From Onchocerca volvulus (Eukaryota > Nematoda > Chromadorea > Rhabditida > Onchocercidae), in the NCBI GenBank assembly GCA_000499405.2, contig HG738137.1, positions 7,006,001 to 7,070,000 on the forward strand: a stretch of 64,000 bases of DNA, in the 5' to 3' direction. Below are positions 44,301 to 54,819 of the stretch, piece after piece (position 1 is the first letter of the stretch; the number at the start of each line of letters is the position of its first letter). Position numbers and translations under genes: made by a program. The notes under the pieces were generated by a model, which saw only the letters and a list, made by a program, of their open reading frames with translations, ran no database searches and had not been told where the DNA came from.

Positions 44301-44771
44301 TTAGCTTGCAACGGATTTACTTGCAACAAAAATAGAATTCTTAATTGCAATGCATTTTTAGCTATCTGATAGTTAGAATAAGCAAATTTTGTGCAACAAT
44401 CACGAAAATTGAAATAGACTTTCTGAATCAACTATTCTTTTACTTTTTAGTTCAATTTAATGATTTTCCAGTAGGATTTCAGCTTTTCACAAACATAGCG
44501 GAAATGTTCAAGGCACAGCCTCTATTAACACTGTGTTTATTCGGTGTGCCGTTGTCATTCCTTTCATTAATAATTTATTGCATTTGCTCAACGGATTTCT
44601 CGGTGGATCGTGATGAAATTTATCCAGATGAAGATGATGATAGTTTCATATCAGGTAATTATAAAGCTATAACTTAAAGATGAAAATTATTAGAAAGGGT
44701 TGAAATTGAACTTGACAAAAATTTTAATATTTAAACTTGAAGATGACGAGAATCACCAAAAGGAAGAATAA
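41359..44771 (+). CDS. TMX3: Thioredoxin-related transmembrane protein 3 (PDI family)
   Basis: ER membrane thiol oxidoreductase of the PDI family. The exons are 41359-41511, 41824-41993, 42172-42295, 42504-42729, 43018-43171, 43362-43495, 43703-43872, 44483-44654 and 44743-44771, giving 443 residues. A hydrophobic signal sequence lies at about residues 5-25. The thioredoxin domain follows, with its active site FYAPWCAHCKRL at residues 52-63 (CAHC, not the usual CGHC) and the cis-Pro segment GYPTI. Two redox-inactive thioredoxin-like regions follow, including SVLVFKDSDYLIYK and FQFGWLDGNE. One membrane helix lies at about residues 391-414, then an acidic tail (YPDEDDD). The tail ends KEE, not the di-lysine signal of vertebrate TMX3. 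Intron 2 has a GC donor. Skipping the last splice gives an alternative end at 44677. The stop overlaps AATAAA. Confidence 0.95.
44195..44255. repeat. Perfect 30-bp tandem duplication in a TMX3 intron
   Basis: Copy 1 is 44195-44224 and copy 2 is 44226-44255, separated by one T. Both begin ATTTATCAAGTAAATATGCC. They lie in the intron before the membrane-helix exon. Confidence 0.95.
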
Positions 44772-46476
44772 AAATTGGCAGATATGCGGGATCTTGCTAT
44801 ATGGTGAGATACATTTCTCTAAAAATTTATGGAAATGAAATCGAGCGGAAGTGTCCTCGGAAGCGAACCAGATTGTTAAATATATGTCTAATTTATCTCA
44901 ATTTTGTTTAGATTTGTTCTGATTCGGATTTTGAAAGTGTTTAGATTATTCATGGTACATTTTCAAAAATAATTGTATCCTAATAATACAGAAAATTTAG
45001 TTCGTATGTTATACTGTAATACATTTGATGAAAAGAGTGCTTGTTAAAAGCTTCTGTCATCCAATTTTTTTTCACAAGGAAATTGTTTAGCCACTTCAAG
45101 ATTTAATTTGGGTCAAAACAATCCCTTAAATTGCTTTAAATGTAGGATTTATCCGTTCTTTTCGAAATTGTTGAAGATAAATTGCGACCAATGATCTAAT
45201 TGATTGCCTTGGTTTCTGCCTTTTTCTTTGATTCCTTAGACTTCTTTATATATTGCAAATTTATTAAAATGTTTCCCTGTGTGCTTTCCAGGTTTTGTAA
45301 GGTATTTGTGACTCATACAAATCTTCAAAACATACTGAAAAATGAGATTTATTATCATTTCCTACTTTTTTGTTTTCTTAAAATGTAAAAATCTAGATCT
45401 ATGCTTTGTAGTTTTTTGATTTCAGTTTTTCTTAATGATATACATCTCTCATCTTTCACAACAATTTGTATTCGGTCAGAGAAATGATTTTCAATCATTG
45501 AGAAATCTATGGAGAATTATTTCGATTCATGTCTGAAAAGATTAGTCGTAGCAGCAATATGTAATATACCGACTGTTCTTCAAGATCTCATCATCCTTTT
45601 AACATTTAACTTGCCCTTTCTCATGTCTTTATTGCGATCATTCTAACATATTTTTCAAATATGTGGCTTGTTACATTTTGCAATTTCAGATGTGATATAA
45701 GTCAACTGAGCATGTAAAGATAGGAATTTCCGAAAATATTTTTAAAACGCCTATTTTTTTGGTTTAATTTATAGAATTTTTTGAAACTAGTCATTTTAAG
45801 TTATAGTCTACGTAATCAACATACAATGATGTGGATAAGAAACATTTTTTGAGCATAAATCTGGAAATGTTTTTTGTAAAAAAAAAAAAAAAAATGCTTT
45901 AAAAATATCACTATGTTTTGTTTTTCTTCAAACATGACTTAAAAGTTTATGTTTCGATCTCACTAATTTGTTTGATGTTTTATACAGTATTGCAGGACTT
46001 GTTCTCGTAATTCAAATTCCATAAAATAGAAGAATAAGAATGATAGCTTTTGTAGCTTTATGCAGTATTACAGAATGAAAAGCAATGGTTAGAAAAAATC
46101 GATCAAATTTGTTGAAAACAGTCCAATAATGAGTTTTATTAAAATGAAAAAAGAAAAGCATTTATAACTTCTATTGATATTATTTATGGACGTGAAATAA
46201 ATAGTGGAATTAAATCTCAAATTTACTTGATTATTTTTAATTGATTTATTTCTCCAGAATTCTAAACTGGGGAATTTAGAATCCTTTTTATTCACCACAC
46301 TTCTTTCTAAATAGTGTGAAAATACGATTATCGACGGAGAGCAGCAAAATGTTTTGAGCACATATTTCTCTATGAACCACAAATCAAGCATTACCTTGCC
46401 ACTTTCCATTTTGAAAAAAAATATTCCATTAAGAAACGAAATACGCGTAACATATCACAATTTTAATATATCCAGA
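44772..46476. other. Convergent intergenic region between TMX3 and HERPUD
   Basis: The two flanking genes end into this 1.7-kb AT-rich stretch. It should hold both 3' UTRs. Short frames at 45200-45388 (plus) and 46409-46089 (minus) have no recognisable features. Confidence 0.6.
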
Positions 46477-49400
46477 TTAATTAATATTAACAGGCAATGG
46501 ATTATCCGGAATAAGGGAAGAAAAGAAAGATGTAATAAATGTATAGCAAGTACTCCAAAAAACAACCCATGCACTCGGTTCTCGTGGTTCTTCCTCATCT
46601 CTTCTTGCCGTCACTGCTTCGTTTGCATTTTCTCCTGCATTGTGATCTTGGTTCACATCAGCCTGAAAAGGCTGAAGGATTTGTTTCATTAAAGAAATTT
46701 GAAAATTTCTCTATATCACCAGTCATCAGTTAAAGCATTCTCTATCTTTACGATAAAGTCTTGAATGACTGATACGAAAAAGAAAAAAAAACAAAACAAA
46801 ACAAAAAACGGCTTGGAGGATTTATCAAAGAAGAAACACAATGCAATATTTCAAATTACAATGGCAGCTGGAAAAGATATCAATCTTTTCAATGATAAGC
46901 TTAGTATATGGAAATGCTTCAGGAAGGAATTTCAATGAGACTGAAAATTTTTTCAGAAATTTTTCGCAAAACTTTAGAAACCTCTTGTGATTGGCGAACA
47001 TTATTAACAGCAGCAGCAAGTTCTCTGTCTGCTCTTTCACGATTATTTCGATCACGCCTTGCTTGTATAAACCAAACCAGCAAGATGAATATCAGTACAC
47101 CAAAAAACCGTTCCGCAGATGAATATACATAAACTAGCATTATCAGAAAGCACATCCGGACTGCCTGGAATTTTTTGCGAAGGATTCTGTTCGAATTTTT
47201 CAGCATTTTATTTTTAACTTAAATTCAGATCATCTTCAAAATTTCATACTAAGTTCATTTCCGGAAAAAGACAATGGCTGCTAACGATTTTCAATATGTA
47301 CCTTATAAATAATATCCAGAAAGTCTCGCTGTTGACCATCTATATCACCAGCTATTGCTTCTTGAATTATACCACCTGCAGCAGGAGCTGCAGCCAAATT
47401 CGGTTCAGCAACAAAAGCCTAAAATCCACCGATTTCGAACTTTCAGGAAATGCAATACTATTACACACCATAGCAGATATCTGTTAGGCATTTTTATCCA
47501 TTATTTTGGGATGTATTTTTGGTAGAAACAGAAAAGTTTGAGCAAATATGTTGCAAACAGATATATTTAAACAGTGAACAAAAATAGGATAAACTTCGAA
47601 ATGGAATACTGAATATGCGACGGAATGAAAATTTGTCATAACAAAGGATTTCTGAAGACCATCACTCAACCTAAATGCCGATAGTCTCCAGCAATGCTTA
47701 TTCACTGTACAACTAATTAAGCTGGGGAAACTCAAGTATGTAAACATCTAAAGTTCAAAGTAAGTGAGATTCTACTGGAAAAAGATAATATCATCATGAC
47801 GTGCCAATTTTTATGAATTCGAAATCAAAATCAGGTGATCAATTAATACACGATTTTATTGGTAACACTGATAGATTTTATTATGCTTATTTAATTTAGA
47901 AAAAATAAGTTGGATTTATTTATAAAAGAAGATAAACATACTCTCTCTGGTTGATTAGCTTGCTGTGGTGGCTGTAGCACTGTCCGCTGATTATTTAACA
48001 GAAACTGAGATGAAAACTGAACACCATTGGAACCACTGTTTTCTAATGCACACATCATCTGATACATACTGCAATGTGTTCAATTTTTTGCAACTGATAT
48101 TAGATTTTGAGTAAACTAAAACACAATTAATACCCATCATTTCATTTTTCATTAAAGATTGAGATCATGCGGTGATTTTCTTTCCCCATATATTAAATTG
48201 ATATGGTAATGATAGGTTCCGCTGCTACTTAATGAGTGAAACTTTTCTTAAAACTACCTTTTTACGGGAAAAATTTCAGGAAGTTGACTTTTTTAAGTTT
48301 GTAAAAAATTCCAAAACTCACTAATTACTGTATGAAATCACATATGCTTGATATGCCCTTTGAAAATGAGCATTTGAGGGAACAAGTATTGGTTGTGGCG
48401 TAACAAAACCTCCTTGAGTAGCAGTGCTGGTCCATGAAGGATATGTATAAAATGGAAAGGCACCATTGACATTATGAGTTTGCGCTTGTGTTGCAGTCTC
48501 CAAAGAATTTGAGTTTGCTCTGTAATCATATAAGTAACAATCTGTATAATTAAAAATCACAACATTAACATTTTTTTTGAGGTAAATGAAGAGAGCTTAT
48601 CATACTTAATTTCTTTGGCAAATTCTTTTTACTCATCACCATTTTAAAAACGTTAAAGCATGCTATAAAATATGGACAAGACTATCATATCACATTATAA
48701 AAACCTCGATATGATGATACATTCAGATTTGGAGCGATTTTAAGATTTCGAGAAACGAAATTAAAGGAAAATAGAAGTTACTGTGTGTGATTGACATTAC
48801 GTCTTCTGAGTATTGATGCATCCAAGTGAGTATTAAAGTCTTTGGGAGGATAAACAAGATGTATCACATGAACATTTCCATCATCGATTGGTCGAAGTTC
48901 AAATACTGACTTAAGTGTATCTTCGTCATGCAAACAATGTCCAGCATAGATCAAACGCTGTCTTTTAGCTTCCTGGAGAAAAAGTGAAAACGCTATTGAG
49001 TAATAAATTTATAATTAATTATAATTCTAGCTTTTGAAGCAAATAAAATAAATAACTTTCAAGGGAAATCAAATTTATAAGTATGGCATATTCGTTACAA
49101 AAGTGAGAACCTTCTTTCACTATAAAATAAAATTGGAAATAAATGATTTTCTGAATTTTCTGCTACTATTATAACTCATCCGCTATAAATAAAATCCTCG
49201 TATTTTAAACTCTCCAAGAAAAGAAAAGATTGAAAAGTAGAGTTCTTTCCTCTTTTCTAGGCTTCCGTTTTTTTTTTCTTTTTTTTTTGAGTTCATCTGA
49301 ATTTACACTGTCTCAGAAGGTAAACAAATGAAGAATGGATGTGAAATTTCCGGTCTTTACCGGTTTCGAAGGACAATCAACAGCAAGCTTTTCTTTGAGT

Positions 49401-49504
49401 TGAAGAACAGTCCACGACGAACGACAACTTAAAGATAAGTCATCGAATGATTGCAACGCACATCGTATTAACAAACGGACATTTTCACTATTTGATTCTG
49501 TCAT
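46477..49504 (-). CDS. HERPUD: HERPUD-type ubiquitin-like ER membrane protein (ERAD)
   Basis: Herp is an ER membrane protein that couples the HRD1 ubiquitin ligase to Derlin-1 in ER-associated degradation. The exons are 49504-49361, 48972-48782, 48519-48322, 48068-47942, 47418-47302, 47164-46982 and 46662-46477, giving 381 residues. Residues about 10-85 form a ubiquitin-like domain: VRLLIRCALQSFDDLSLSC, SWTVLQLKEKL, QRLIYAGHCLHDEDTLKSVF and VHVIHLV. A Gln/Ser/Pro-rich middle follows. Residues about 262-297 hold two close hydrophobic segments (MCFLIMLVYVYSS and FFGVLIFILLVWFI), as in the Herp membrane hairpin. The C-terminus contains PSAWVVFWSTCYTFITSFFS and SLIPDNP, matching the Herp end. Paralogues HERPUD1 and HERPUD2 cannot be separated here. 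A TTTTAAG acceptor lies 7 nt before the ATG. Confidence 0.9.
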
Positions 49505-51877
49505 TCTCTCCCTTAAAACATATACATATGTATAAGAGTATATAAGACTGTTAACAAAATAATTCAAAAAGTACCGATTAAACGTCAATAAGGAATGTCT
49601 AAAATATATCATGTATCTTTATCAACAAAGAGAAGGGCCTTTATGTACAAATATACATATGGAAATTCCTTTCAGTATCACTCTTTACCAATATATGCTT
49701 TCTGATGAATGTTTTAAAAAATTATAATAACTGTGACTCTGTAATAAATACAAATGAAAGAAAGACGTAATCAATTATAAGGGAAAAAAAGTAACAATTT
49801 TGAAAACTAATGAGAAACAGAGACTAAGTAATACTGTAATACTGTAACTCGATATTCATATTTCTGAAATAAGGCATTATAGAGCATACATTTCACGAAT
49901 GACCAACTTTAGGGAATTATAAATAACAGAATTTAATAATGAATAGTTAAAGTGTCAAATATTTTGCTATAATGAAATGTGACAAACATGTCGCGTGTTT
50001 CTTTTGAAACAGTATTATAACGTTTACTGTGAAATTACTCATTTTAATTGATGATCGACAGGCAACACATCAAATAAGTCATACTGTCACAAAATTTAGC
50101 CATAGGGACTGCAGTGATTTTTACAAAATTCAACCATAACGACTGCGATCAAGTTAAATTTCCAAAAGAATTTTATATTTTCCAAAATAAAAAATAAAAA
50201 AAAAAAAAGGAACAAAAACCAGTTCTAGAATGATCTAATAAAACATTATAATACGATTAAATCTTCTAATGAGGAATTCCATTACAGAAAATAGAGAAGA
50301 AAAATTCTGCAAAAATCATTTGGATATCATCACCTCGTATTTTTCAAATATTCAGTTCGACACACAATAACAACCGCATCTAATTTAAATGATTTCGTCA
50401 AAAGTAATTTAAATTTAATTTCAATCAAAATTTGTTTAGGAAATCATTAAGGCAAATGGTAATTTAAGTATACAGATTGCTTAAATATTAAACTGATGTA
50501 AAATCTATCGCCATCAGATATCTTAAATATATGTCACTTATCATTTCTAATCTTCAATGAATGCCCTGAAGCTGGAGAACCTCATGCATATTCATTTACT
50601 AAATTCATTCACATTTAAATGAAATATAATTAATGGATATGGAAAATTGAATAATTTCAAAAATTGGATATGCAGTGATATAGTCATACTGTTTCACGAG
50701 TTAGTCGTGACTCGGAATGATCTTTCAATGCAACCTAATTACAATGCTCATTATTTCGGCCAAAAAAAAGATGCGGCTTCAGCAATTCTTTGTAGTAAAA
50801 TACAAAAATGATCTGAATTAAATTTGGAATAATCTAATTATGATAGTAATTTGGAAGAGAATTATGGCAACAAAAGTCCTTCATCTGTTCTTAAAAAGCC
50901 ACCAGTCCAACCATCCCCAGCCATCTCCCAATCATCATCACTTCGCTGTCCCGTATCACAACATGACACGTGCAATAAGGTAATTTATGCCTCGTCCCCG
51001 TTAAACGTCTAAATTATCCAGTTTACTGTTTAGGACATGGAAAGGTGATCTGAGGTGTGAATTTGTTGTCATGCTTGGTGTATTCTGAGATTTAGGTGTA
51101 TTATTATGTTTGGTATTGTCGGAAAAATCGAAGTATTCCTTTGTATTTCAGAAATATCTTTGCATATGCAAATTTTTGTTTTTTATGCTATAATTAACAT
51201 ATTGTAAATTGTGTAATTCTATGGTGATATTTGAGTAACAACTTCACCACAAAAAGAATTCTTATCTGAGCGAATTCTTTTATTAATTCAATCCTTTGCT
51301 CTGGCCGGTCAATGCTTTCAATCCTTTGCATCGATTATGCAACGATATTCCTCAATTCATTGTGTACCATAGTTGTGGCAAATAAAACTCATCAAATCAA
51401 GATCTTCGTTACACAACAAAATCATTTGTATCAAGTTCCAATATTTCCCTAAACTTTATTTTTCCGACAAATTGGTGCCACGAGGCGGGACAATGTCTGC
51501 TAGCTTAATGATAAATGTTGAACCGGCAAGAGAAAAGTTGGAACAACAAAATCATCTGTATCAAATTCCAATTCCCAACAGTCTTCTTCAAATTACTTTC
51601 ACCACAGATATACCGAATATGGAAATCTCGGAGAAAACTCTTTCTTAATCTCAAAACGTATTTTCATTTTTATTAGAAAACTTTTAAAAGTTCAGTAATA
51701 TTTGAAAATTCTTATTGATGGTGGAATTCATCAATGAAATTCCACTAATTTTTGCTTTAAACATTTTGCGACTGAAACATGTCACAATAATATGTGTTAT
51801 GGACGCATTTTAGTGGCAAGCGTTTCAAGCAGTACTGACAAACATTTCATTCTCTGTGACGTCTAATTGCGTTTCAG
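49505..51877. promoter_or_regulatory. Divergent upstream region of HERPUD and Derlin-1
   Basis: 2.4 kb between divergently transcribed ERAD genes, so it should contain both promoters. I see no clear core promoter sequence. A CCACGTG-type ER-stress element is not obvious to the eye; a motif scan would be needed. An LTR-element-like fragment lies at 51373-51648. Confidence 0.5.
51373..51648 (+). mobile_element. Possible LTR-retrotransposon remnant (LTR end, primer-binding-like site, gag-like start)
   Basis: CCGACA at 51466-51471 is followed by ATTGGTGCCACGAGGCGGG. It closely resembles CGACA followed by TTTGGTGCCCGAGG inside the fold-back element at 40602-40629. An ATG follows about 20 bp later and opens a 51-residue frame (MSASLMINVEPAREKLEQQN...) that stops at 51648. 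Pao/BEL-type gag genes start close to their primer-binding site, so this may be the first part of a decayed gag. The frame stays open upstream to 51373. No pol is present. An imperfect 27-bp repeat (near 51409 and 51543) lies inside it. It could also be a short chance frame. Confidence 0.35.
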
Positions 51878-51893
51878 GAAGTCCTGGTTTGAA

Positions 51894-53424
51894 ATGTCTG
51901 AGTTTTCGGACTGGTACTTTGGTGTACCAGAAATTACCAGATATTGGTTTACTGGAAGTGTCGTTTTGCCGTTAATGGGCCGATTTGGTTTGTTCAGTCC
52001 CTACCTAATGCTTCTTGAATGGAATCTATTTCTTCACAAATTTCAAGTTTGTATTTAATTAAATTTTTGGAGAACTAATTATAGTCAAAATTTAAAAATA
52101 TGATGAATCAAATTTTTCAACGAGCAATTTTTGAGAGTAACATCCCTGCATATTTTCGGTTATTCTAAAATTGATACCACGAAATGAAAGAGAGAAATTT
52201 GCCCTATTTCATTTCTTTTGCTTGGAATTTCTTGGAAACTTAATAAAAACAGTCAGTGCTTTAGCGCTTTCATAACATGTTAAGCTTGTCTAGAAATCAT
52301 ACGTTTTGATTTAGATATGATATATAGATATATTGTTTTAGATATGGCGACCAATAACAGCATTATTTTATTATCCAATTACACCTTCTTCGGGTTTTCA
52401 CTGGCTGTTAATGTTATATTTCATGTATAATTATTCTCGTGGCATTGAAACTGGACTTTTTGATGGTCGACCGGCCGACTACCTTTTTATGCTTATTTTC
52501 AACTGGATTATTTGCACCGTTAGTTTGCAACCACGATCTTTACAGAATGAATAGATCATTACAATCTAAAATGAAAGACCTCACAAAATTGGTCTTTTTA
52601 TAAGCAAAGTCTCTGAGTATTTATAGTGAACTGTGAAATTAAACTCAATACTCCTGGTATATTCCATTTCAGATAATATGTCTGGCGGCTGGTGTGCTTT
52701 TTTTACTGGAACCAATGGTTCTCAGCGTTTTATACGTATGGTGTCAAATGAACAGAGACCAAATTGTGCAATTTTGGTTCGGAACACAATTTAAAGCAAT
52801 GTATTTACCATGGATACTTGTCGGTTTCAATATGATTCTTCGAGGAGGTGGTATGAATGAACTAATTGGGATTCTCGTTGGACACGCTTACTATTTCTTA
52901 ATGTTCAAATATCCGCAGGATTTTGGCGGCCGTGCTTTTTTACGAACGCCACAAATCTTGTAAGTCCCATCCGTAATTTTGGTAATAGATAGCCCTGTGA
53001 CATCTAACTCAGTTATTTTCCTGGAGTCAAAATCAAATTCTTCCAACAATGTTTCTTCAGATCTAAAAATTCTTAATTCAAGTTGACTGAAGTTTAAGGC
53101 AAGAACTCTTTACTGCTTTAGCACTGTGATTATATTTAATTATCGATTTTTTCGCGCTGTTGACATTCAAATCGACTTATCCATTATGTTTCTCCTCTTC
53201 TAATTCATATAAGTATATGGATCATTCAACAGTGAATGATCCGATTGAGTCATGAAATGAGTTTCCTACTTCAACATTTTTACAGATACAACTGGTTCCC
53301 AAATCGGACAAACGTTGTCCGTGGATTTGGTCAAGCGCCGTCATACAGAAGAACAGATGTAGGCGATGACAGAGCAGGCAGACATAACTGGGGACAAGGC
53401 CGTTTGTTGGGCGGTCCAGACTGA
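51894..53424 (+). CDS. DERL1: Derlin-1 (rhomboid pseudoprotease of ERAD)
   Basis: Derlin-1 is a polytopic ER membrane protein that thins the bilayer for retrotranslocation of misfolded proteins and hands them to p97/VCP. The exons are 51894-52046, 52342-52518, 52673-52959 and 53286-53424, giving 251 residues, exactly the human length. It begins MSEFSDWYFGVPEITRYWF. The second exon starts with the conserved IWRPITALFYYP and contains FDGRPADYLFMLIFNW. Exon 3 has VLYVWCQMNRDQIVQFWFGT and INELIG-like NELIGILVGHAYYF. The C-terminal RHNWGQG (residues 238-244) is the SHP box that binds p97. No rhomboid catalytic Ser-His dyad is present, as expected. A GTTTCAG acceptor at 51877, 16 nt before the ATG, fits spliced-leader trans-splicing. 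The C. elegans counterpart is, as I recall, cup-2. Confidence 0.97.
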
Positions 53425-54819
53425 GAACTTGGAAGCATTTTTGATTTTATTTATGTTTTCCGTCCATTTAGAGAGATCCTTCAGAGATCATACTCGCAAT
53501 CGAATTATTGATGGCCATTCTGAACTCGCAGTATGAATTCCACCCAGCATTTCTATAATATGCTTCATTCTTGTCTGGATCTCAATTAATTGTTCAGAAT
53601 TATTCCGTTGCCAGATGTTAACGTTTATGCCCTTACTCCAGTTACAGTTCGGTTCATTTACTGTTTGGAATGTCTAAGACGCTTTCAATGATTCGTAAAT
53701 ACTTTTTTAAGGATATATAAAATCAAATGCTTATCTTGCACATTCAATTATGCCGCCAAACGTTTAAAGGAATTTATTTCCGAAACAAAAAAACTACCAG
53801 AATATATTGCGTCTGCTGAAAGACTTCAAATAAAGGCCAATAGCGCTAAAATCTAAGAATCATAAAGTTTACATGATATGCTTAATTTCGCAATTCAAAA
53901 TGTATATTATGTGTACCTAAGTTAATTGATCTTTTTTTTTACGTCGAAAAAGGCACTCAATAAATTAAGCATCACTGAAAATAGCTGTCTGAGTGTCAAA
54001 ATTTAAAAAATCCGTAATGTATAAAGAGGACAATATGAAAGAAAAAGCATGAAATAATTGAGATTTCGATTTTACTTCAAAAACAATTGAAAAGTTAATA
54101 AGCAGAAACGAAGAGAAATGAAAGTTACGAACTAGAGATTTAAGTAAAACGATGCAGGGATCGCCCGTATTTTTTCTATGTTTATAAAAATAAATTAAAT
54201 GCTAGAATTAACTGGTATCACAAATAAGGAAAAAAGAGTTGAGTAGCCGTCCCAAGAGGTAACTTAATGAACTTCAAAAATGGAGAATACGTCCCAAAGT
54301 GCCCTTATATAGGTAGAGAAAATGTATTAGACCAAGGGAACTTTCGAAGACCTCAAGAAAAAATGATGTGACTGGTAATTAAGGTCAAAAAATCAGAGCT
54401 CCGAGTAATCCATATTAAGCTCAATAAACCAAGAGTTTCAAATATTTCGAAAAAATATCCTTTAAAGAGCCATTCAATATTCTCATTCGAAAAAATAAAG
54501 GACATTGTCGAAATATAATAAAAAAGTGAAAGTATCCCGAAAATTTCGCAAAAGTTTCTGTAAAGTGGGAAATAATTCCAAATAATGGTAAGGTTTTCAT
54601 TTTATCCCCCAAAAAAAAGAATTCTATAACTGATTATAGTGCTAATATTGAGGCAAAGATAATCCTAATGACGGCATCTTGTAAGGAAGAGGTAGTATGA
54701 TAGCAGTAACATAACTCATTTCCGATACCGATTAGCGCTCCATATTGAGCTAATCCAGCAACCATAACCATTCTAGGAAGAAATATGACAGTATAGTTCC
54801 ACTTCTCGAGAAATTCACA
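53425..54819. other. Convergent intergenic region between Derlin-1 and the HPS5-like gene
   Basis: 3' UTR and spacer for both genes. AATAAA motifs occur at 53829 and near 53957. No coding frame of note; a minus-strand frame at 54612-54421 is not supported. Confidence 0.6.

Noticed and set aside
51373..51648. This frame as a conventional host gene or as the first exon of Derlin-1
   Set aside because: Derlin-1 starts at its own conserved MSEFSDW with a splice acceptor 16 nt upstream; the frame ends in a stop and shows no host family.
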